From: Lentisphaeria bacterium
GTDB taxonomy: Bacteria > Verrucomicrobiota > Lentisphaeria > Victivallales > UBA1829
Length of the DNA stretch: 9,079 bases
Direction: 5' to 3'
Assembly (NCBI GenBank): GCA_003526375.1
Contig: DPDG01000120.1
Coordinates: 1 to 9,079 of the forward strand
Below the pieces are notes generated by a model that was not told the DNA's origin, made no database searches, and saw only the letters and a list, made by a program, of their open reading frames with translations. This document shows, one piece after another, positions 6,051 to 9,079 of this stretch (its first letter is position 1; each line of letters starts with the position of its first letter). A program made the translations under genes and the position numbers.

Positions 6051-6499
6051 ACGGGAAACGGAAAAACAACTGGCTCCATCTGGATCTGAAAGGAGCAATT
6101 CCTTCCGTGGGGAAACTGCTGGAACAACTGGAATTCTGGAAAGACTGCGGATATGACGGCATCGTCTGGGAATACGACGACCGGATTCCGTGGCAGAGCT
6201 GGCCGGGTACATGGCGCGGCGGCTACACCATTCAGGAACAGCGGCGCCTGATGGACGCCTGTCGGAAACTGGAGCTGGAAACGGTGCCGCTGATTCAAAT
6301 TCAAGGGCATCTGGAATGGCTTCTGAAACATGAGCGGTACAGCGGATGGCGGGAAAACGGAGTCAGCAGCGAGCTTTGCCCGTTGCACCCGGAAGTGCTT
6401 CCGCGTCTGAAAAAGTGGATTGACGAGATCACAACCCTGCATCCGGGGAGCCGTTTCCTGCATCTGGGGGCGGATGAGACCTGGTATATGGGCAAGTGA
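6047..6499 (+). pseudogene. GH20-type glycosidase, truncated after the catalytic Asp-Glu pair
   Basis: This is the N-terminal portion of a GH20-like (beta-hexosaminidase clan) TIM barrel. Visible motifs are WLHLDLKG near the start, GYDGIVWEYDDR (35-46), VPLIQIQGHLEW (80-91) and HLGADETW (139-146). In the last, Asp143-Glu144 matches the GH20 catalytic pair (Glu the acid/base, Asp the stabiliser of the substrate acetamido group). Only 150 residues are present, then TGA TGA and a third in-frame TGA (6506-6508 region) follow. Full GH20 barrels need several hundred residues, including the later strands with substrate-binding Trp/Tyr/Glu, so the product should be inactive. There is no signal peptide, so the parent enzyme was probably cytoplasmic. 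The 3' part is not in this window. The upstream frame shows no other lesion, suggesting a recent break by insertion, deletion or misassembly. Confidence 0.8.
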
Positions 6500-6573
6500 T
6501 GAATTTTTTGAACTCCACAGTGGAGTTTTGAAAGATGAACTATATCATTATTTATAACAAGGAAAGATTAAGT
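6500..6573. other. Junction between G+C-rich operon and AT-rich gene; contains a 17-bp palindrome
   Basis: AACTCCACAGTGGAGTT (6511-6527) is a perfect 8-1-8 palindrome flanked by TTTTTT on the left (6504-6509) and TTTTG on the right. It could be an operator, a short bidirectional terminator hairpin, or an end of the inserted segment. No convincing -35/-10 pair for the following gene is visible. AAGGA (6559-6563) is the ribosome-binding site for the ATG at 6574. Confidence 0.5.
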
Positions 6574-8961
6574 ATGTTGAGAAAATGGCTGACAATGCTG
6601 CTGATCGTAACAACGGCAATTTCATCGGGTGCAAATCTGATTGAAAGAGGTAATGCATTAGGACGAATCTTTATTCCTGCACATCCAGAACTTCCAGTGA
6701 TATTTGCTGTACAGGAGCTACAGAAACACTTGAAAGCCATGACGAATGTCGATATACTCTTGGCATGGCGTGTAGCGAATAACAGCGATTCAGGTTTCAT
6801 CCTGACAGTTCGCCCGGAAAGTGAATGGAAAGGCAAGGAATCCTCACAAACGTTCAGAATTACAGAAACGACCAAACCAGTACCTCGAGTAACAATCAGT
6901 GGCAATACTTCACTGGCTGTCCTATACGGCATATATCAATATTTAAGCGATCAGGGAATCCGCTGGTTCGAACCGGGCAAATCAGGCACCAACATCCCAC
7001 GTCTTGCATCATTAAAAATCAATGAACGCCATGTTATGTATACACCATCATTTCACTATCGCTGCTTGGATTTTTCCGGTTGGCATGATACAATATTTGA
7101 TTATTCGGATCCAGAGAAATATCAGGAAAAAATTCACTATGAATATGATTTATGGCTGTTGCGAAATCGCTTGATCTTTGACCGGAGTATTCATAACAAA
7201 CATTATTTTAATTTTAATCATTTTGCTGCTCCAGCGGGACACAGTCTTCGAAAAAAATGTAAATTATACCCAAAGGATTTTCAAAAGACTCCGGAACGTT
7301 TCCCCTTAGTAACCCGTAACTTCAAACAGGAACGTACTGCATCCAATGCACAAATATGTTTTACCAATGAACTTAATTTTCGTAATGCTGTAAAAAGTTG
7401 TCTGGAACATTTCCGTAATTTGGAAAAAACAAAAAATTTCCGCAATACAGATCTTGACGAAATTGCTGATGTCGTCGATATGAGTCTTGAGGACTGTACC
7501 GGTATTTGTGAATGCAACGAATGCAGAAAAGTCAGCGGCAGTGCCCCCTTATGGCGTGATCGTCTTGTCTGGCATTTCATGAATCGTATTGCCATGGAAC
7601 TGAATCGTAAAATGCCAGGTAAAAAGATCATGTTGTTTGCACCTTATTTTGAACTAACCAAACCTCCTGCTGATGTCAACATCGAATCTAATATCATTGC
7701 AATTGCATGCCGTAGTCTTACATGGCTGAACACCCCGGAAAATACAAAATCGTATCCCTTTGTCAAAAACCATAAGGAAAATATTGAATCCACTGCCAAA
7801 GCTGGTGCATTAATGCAAGCATACGATTATTTCTTATGGGCAGAAACGCCGCAACCGCTAGCCATACTTGCGGCAGCCAAATATTATGCAGAAAAAGGCT
7901 TCAAGCGTTATCATGCAGAGGTCATGTCACGTAATGAAATGATATGGCCGCTATTATGGACTCTTGCTCAATTTACCTGGGACACTTCCCGTGATCCATA
8001 TCAGTTGCTTGATGAGTTCTGCATGCAGTATTACGGTCAGAAAAATGGAAAATTGGTCTTGGAAATTTTACAAAAAATTGATGCCAATAGCCGCACGATA
8101 CACAGGATCATTTACGGAGGACCAGCAGACACCTCACTTATGTTACCGGATTCTTTTATCAACGAATATCGCCCCAAGCTGGAACAAGCAGTAAAACATT
8201 CTACAGAAAAAGAACTCGAACGTATGCGTCGGTTTTCCGACTGCTTGGAATTACAAATGCGTTATGCCGAAATTTATCGTGCCTACTGTCATGCACTGAA
8301 TCAACGTACCCCGCTTCAAATTCGACAATTCAAAGAAAAAACAGAAAAGTTTTATCGTTTTTGGTTTGAAAAACAGATGATTCGCTATTGTTCACCGGCA
8401 ATTTATAAGAAAATTCAAAATTTCAGAAATGTTAATTTTCATAAACTTTTGCCACAAGGACGTCCTTTGTCTTTGGAACAGCGCATAAAAGAACTTTTTT
8501 CCGGTACTGCAGTTCCTGCATATCAGGAAATTTTCTGGCTTCCGGAAAACTGGAAATTCCAGCTCGATATTGAAGATAGAGGGTTGAAAAAAAATTGGCA
8601 TTCTTCAAAATTTGACGATTCGAAATGGCCTTTGATTTCAACATGGGCAATGTATGAGAATCAGGGATATACTGATGTCGACGGGCGTTTCTGGTACCGC
8701 ACTGCAGTAGATATACCAAAGTTTACAGGAGACAAAGTCATTTTAAGAATCGGTTCTCTTGATGACGACGGCGAAGTATATGTCAACGGTAAATTAGTTT
8801 ATCGCGGAGTTGATGCTGATATGTGGGACAAATCATTTGGAATAAACGTAACAAATATCATAAAACAAGGAGCTAGAAATGTAATAGCAATTCGAGGCTA
8901 TGACGCAACAGGAGGAGGAGGCTTATGGAGACCTTGTGCGATTTATACTCTAAAAAAATGA
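6574..8961 (+). CDS. Secreted DUF4838-type glycan-acting protein with C-terminal beta-sandwich
   Basis: The frame is open from an ATG at 6535, but the ATG at 6574 is preferred. It has AAGGA 10 nt upstream and begins a clear signal peptide (MLRKWLTMLLIVTTAISSGA, probable cut after residue 20), giving 795 residues. Domains, numbered from that start: a GH20b/GH67N-like N-terminal alpha/beta domain (about 30-150; FAVQELQKHLKAMT, LAVLYGIYQYLSDQGIRWFEPG); a DUF4838-like central region (about 155-440) with the Cys cluster C308, C312, C314, C317 and AYDYFLWAETPQP (416-428); a helical linker; and a GH2-type jelly-roll module (about 657-795; SKFDDSKWP, FWYRTAVDIP, LDDDGEVYVNGKLVY). It probably acts on glycans in the periplasm or outside the cell. 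Neither substrate nor catalytic residues can be named from sequence. Its AT-rich codon use differs strongly from the genes upstream, suggesting acquisition by transfer. Confidence 0.82.
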   Translation: MLRKWLTMLLIVTTAISSGANLIERGNALGRIFIPAHPELPVIFAVQELQKHLKAMTNVDILLAWRVANNSDSGFILTVRPESEWKGKESSQTFRITETTKPVPRVTISGNTSLAVLYGIYQYLSDQGIRWFEPGKSGTNIPRLASLKINERHVMYTPSFHYRCLDFSGWHDTIFDYSDPEKYQEKIHYEYDLWLLRNRLIFDRSIHNKHYFNFNHFAAPAGHSLRKKCKLYPKDFQKTPERFPLVTRNFKQERTASNAQICFTNELNFRNAVKSCLEHFRNLEKTKNFRNTDLDEIADVVDMSLEDCTGICECNECRKVSGSAPLWRDRLVWHFMNRIAMELNRKMPGKKIMLFAPYFELTKPPADVNIESNIIAIACRSLTWLNTPENTKSYPFVKNHKENIESTAKAGALMQAYDYFLWAETPQPLAILAAAKYYAEKGFKRYHAEVMSRNEMIWPLLWTLAQFTWDTSRDPYQLLDEFCMQYYGQKNGKLVLEILQKIDANSRTIHRIIYGGPADTSLMLPDSFINEYRPKLEQAVKHSTEKELERMRRFSDCLELQMRYAEIYRAYCHALNQRTPLQIRQFKEKTEKFYRFWFEKQMIRYCSPAIYKKIQNFRNVNFHKLLPQGRPLSLEQRIKELFSGTAVPAYQEIFWLPENWKFQLDIEDRGLKKNWHSSKFDDSKWPLISTWAMYENQGYTDVDGRFWYRTAVDIPKFTGDKVILRIGSLDDDGEVYVNGKLVYRGVDADMWDKSFGINVTNIIKQGARNVIAIRGYDATGGGGLWRPCAIYTLKK

Positions 8962-9060
8962 CGGGAGAAAAAAGGGAAAAAAAGGAGACAGTTCAAGGTT
9001 ATTGCATGACATAGGAAAAAATGAGAAAAAATCTTTATTTAAGGAAAAGCAAAGCGGTAG

Positions 9061-9074
9061 TGTCAAATTCGACA
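9061..9074. repeat. Short palindrome near the window end
   Basis: TGTCAAATTCGACA reads as an inverted repeat in 12 of 14 positions (TGTC arms around an AATT core) and follows a purine-rich tail after the DUF4838 gene. It might be an operator of a gene beyond the window or a terminus of a mobile element. The sequence ends five bases later, so neither can be decided. Confidence 0.3.
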
Positions 9075-9079
9075 TGAAA

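Noticed and set aside
5840..6463. 207-codon minus-strand frame opposite the second LacI/GH20 region
   Set aside because: It spans two overlapping plus-strand genes with recognisable motifs and has no features of its own.
6535..6573. The ATG at 6535 as start of the DUF4838 protein
   Set aside because: It would put 13 polar/aromatic residues before a good signal peptide, and the ATG at 6574 has a better-placed AAGGA site.
9021..9077. An 18-codon frame with a purine-rich site upstream
   Set aside because: It is too short, composition-driven and matches no known peptide; chance in AT-rich DNA is the better explanation.
1..9079. CRISPR arrays, tRNA or rRNA genes
   Set aside because: No regularly spaced repeats and no tRNA- or rRNA-like sequence were seen on either strand.

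Overview
The window looks like part of a carbohydrate-degrading bacterial chromosome. The combination of LacI-family regulators, a GH4 alpha-galactosidase, GH20-like and DUF4838-type glycan enzymes and a G+C-rich coding background (about 60% in lines counted by hand) would fit Lentisphaerota (Victivallis-like) or a neighbouring PVC-group gut bacterium. That placement is inference from gene families, not from a marker gene. There are no rRNA, tRNA, CRISPR or recognisable transposase genes.

Layout, left to right. (1) Positions 1-627 hold no convincing intact gene. A consensus sigma-70 promoter (600-627) fires leftward into a reading frame that a TGA interrupts after 18 codons and that then runs open to 38; this may be an unknown small gene or a decayed one. 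(2) 873-2051 (-) encodes an M24-fold (creatinase / Xaa-Pro aminopeptidase-like) protein whose metal ligands are largely missing. It has a hairpin downstream of its stop, and a good promoter overlapping two AT-rich palindromes. (3) 2191-3219 (+) is a divergent LacI-family repressor with no Shine-Dalgarno sequence and a palindrome lying over its own start codon. (4) 3418-4773 (+) is a full-length GH4 alpha-galactosidase (MelA type), closed by a very good intrinsic terminator. (5) 5034-6050 (+) is a second LacI-family repressor, with a perfect consensus promoter and a CG-centred candidate operator over its transcription start. Its stop overlaps (ATGA) the start of (6), a GH20-type glycosidase (6047-6499) that stops just after its catalytic Asp-Glu pair and is therefore a 5' remnant. 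(7) From about 6500 the G+C content drops to roughly 30-43% in sampled lines. The rest is one large secreted DUF4838-type glycan-acting protein (start best placed at 6574, end 8961) with a C-terminal beta-sandwich. The last 118 bases are purine-rich and end in a short palindrome.

How the genes may work together: the MelA-type enzyme would hydrolyse alpha-galactosides in the cytoplasm under control of the first LacI protein. The second LacI protein and the broken GH20 gene formed a separate sugar-responsive operon. The DUF4838 gene seems to be a compositionally foreign arrival that coincides with the break in the GH20 gene. The most notable points are the M24 protein without metal ligands, the contrasting hinges and operator types of the two LacI regulators, and the sharp truncation/composition boundary at about 6497-6535.
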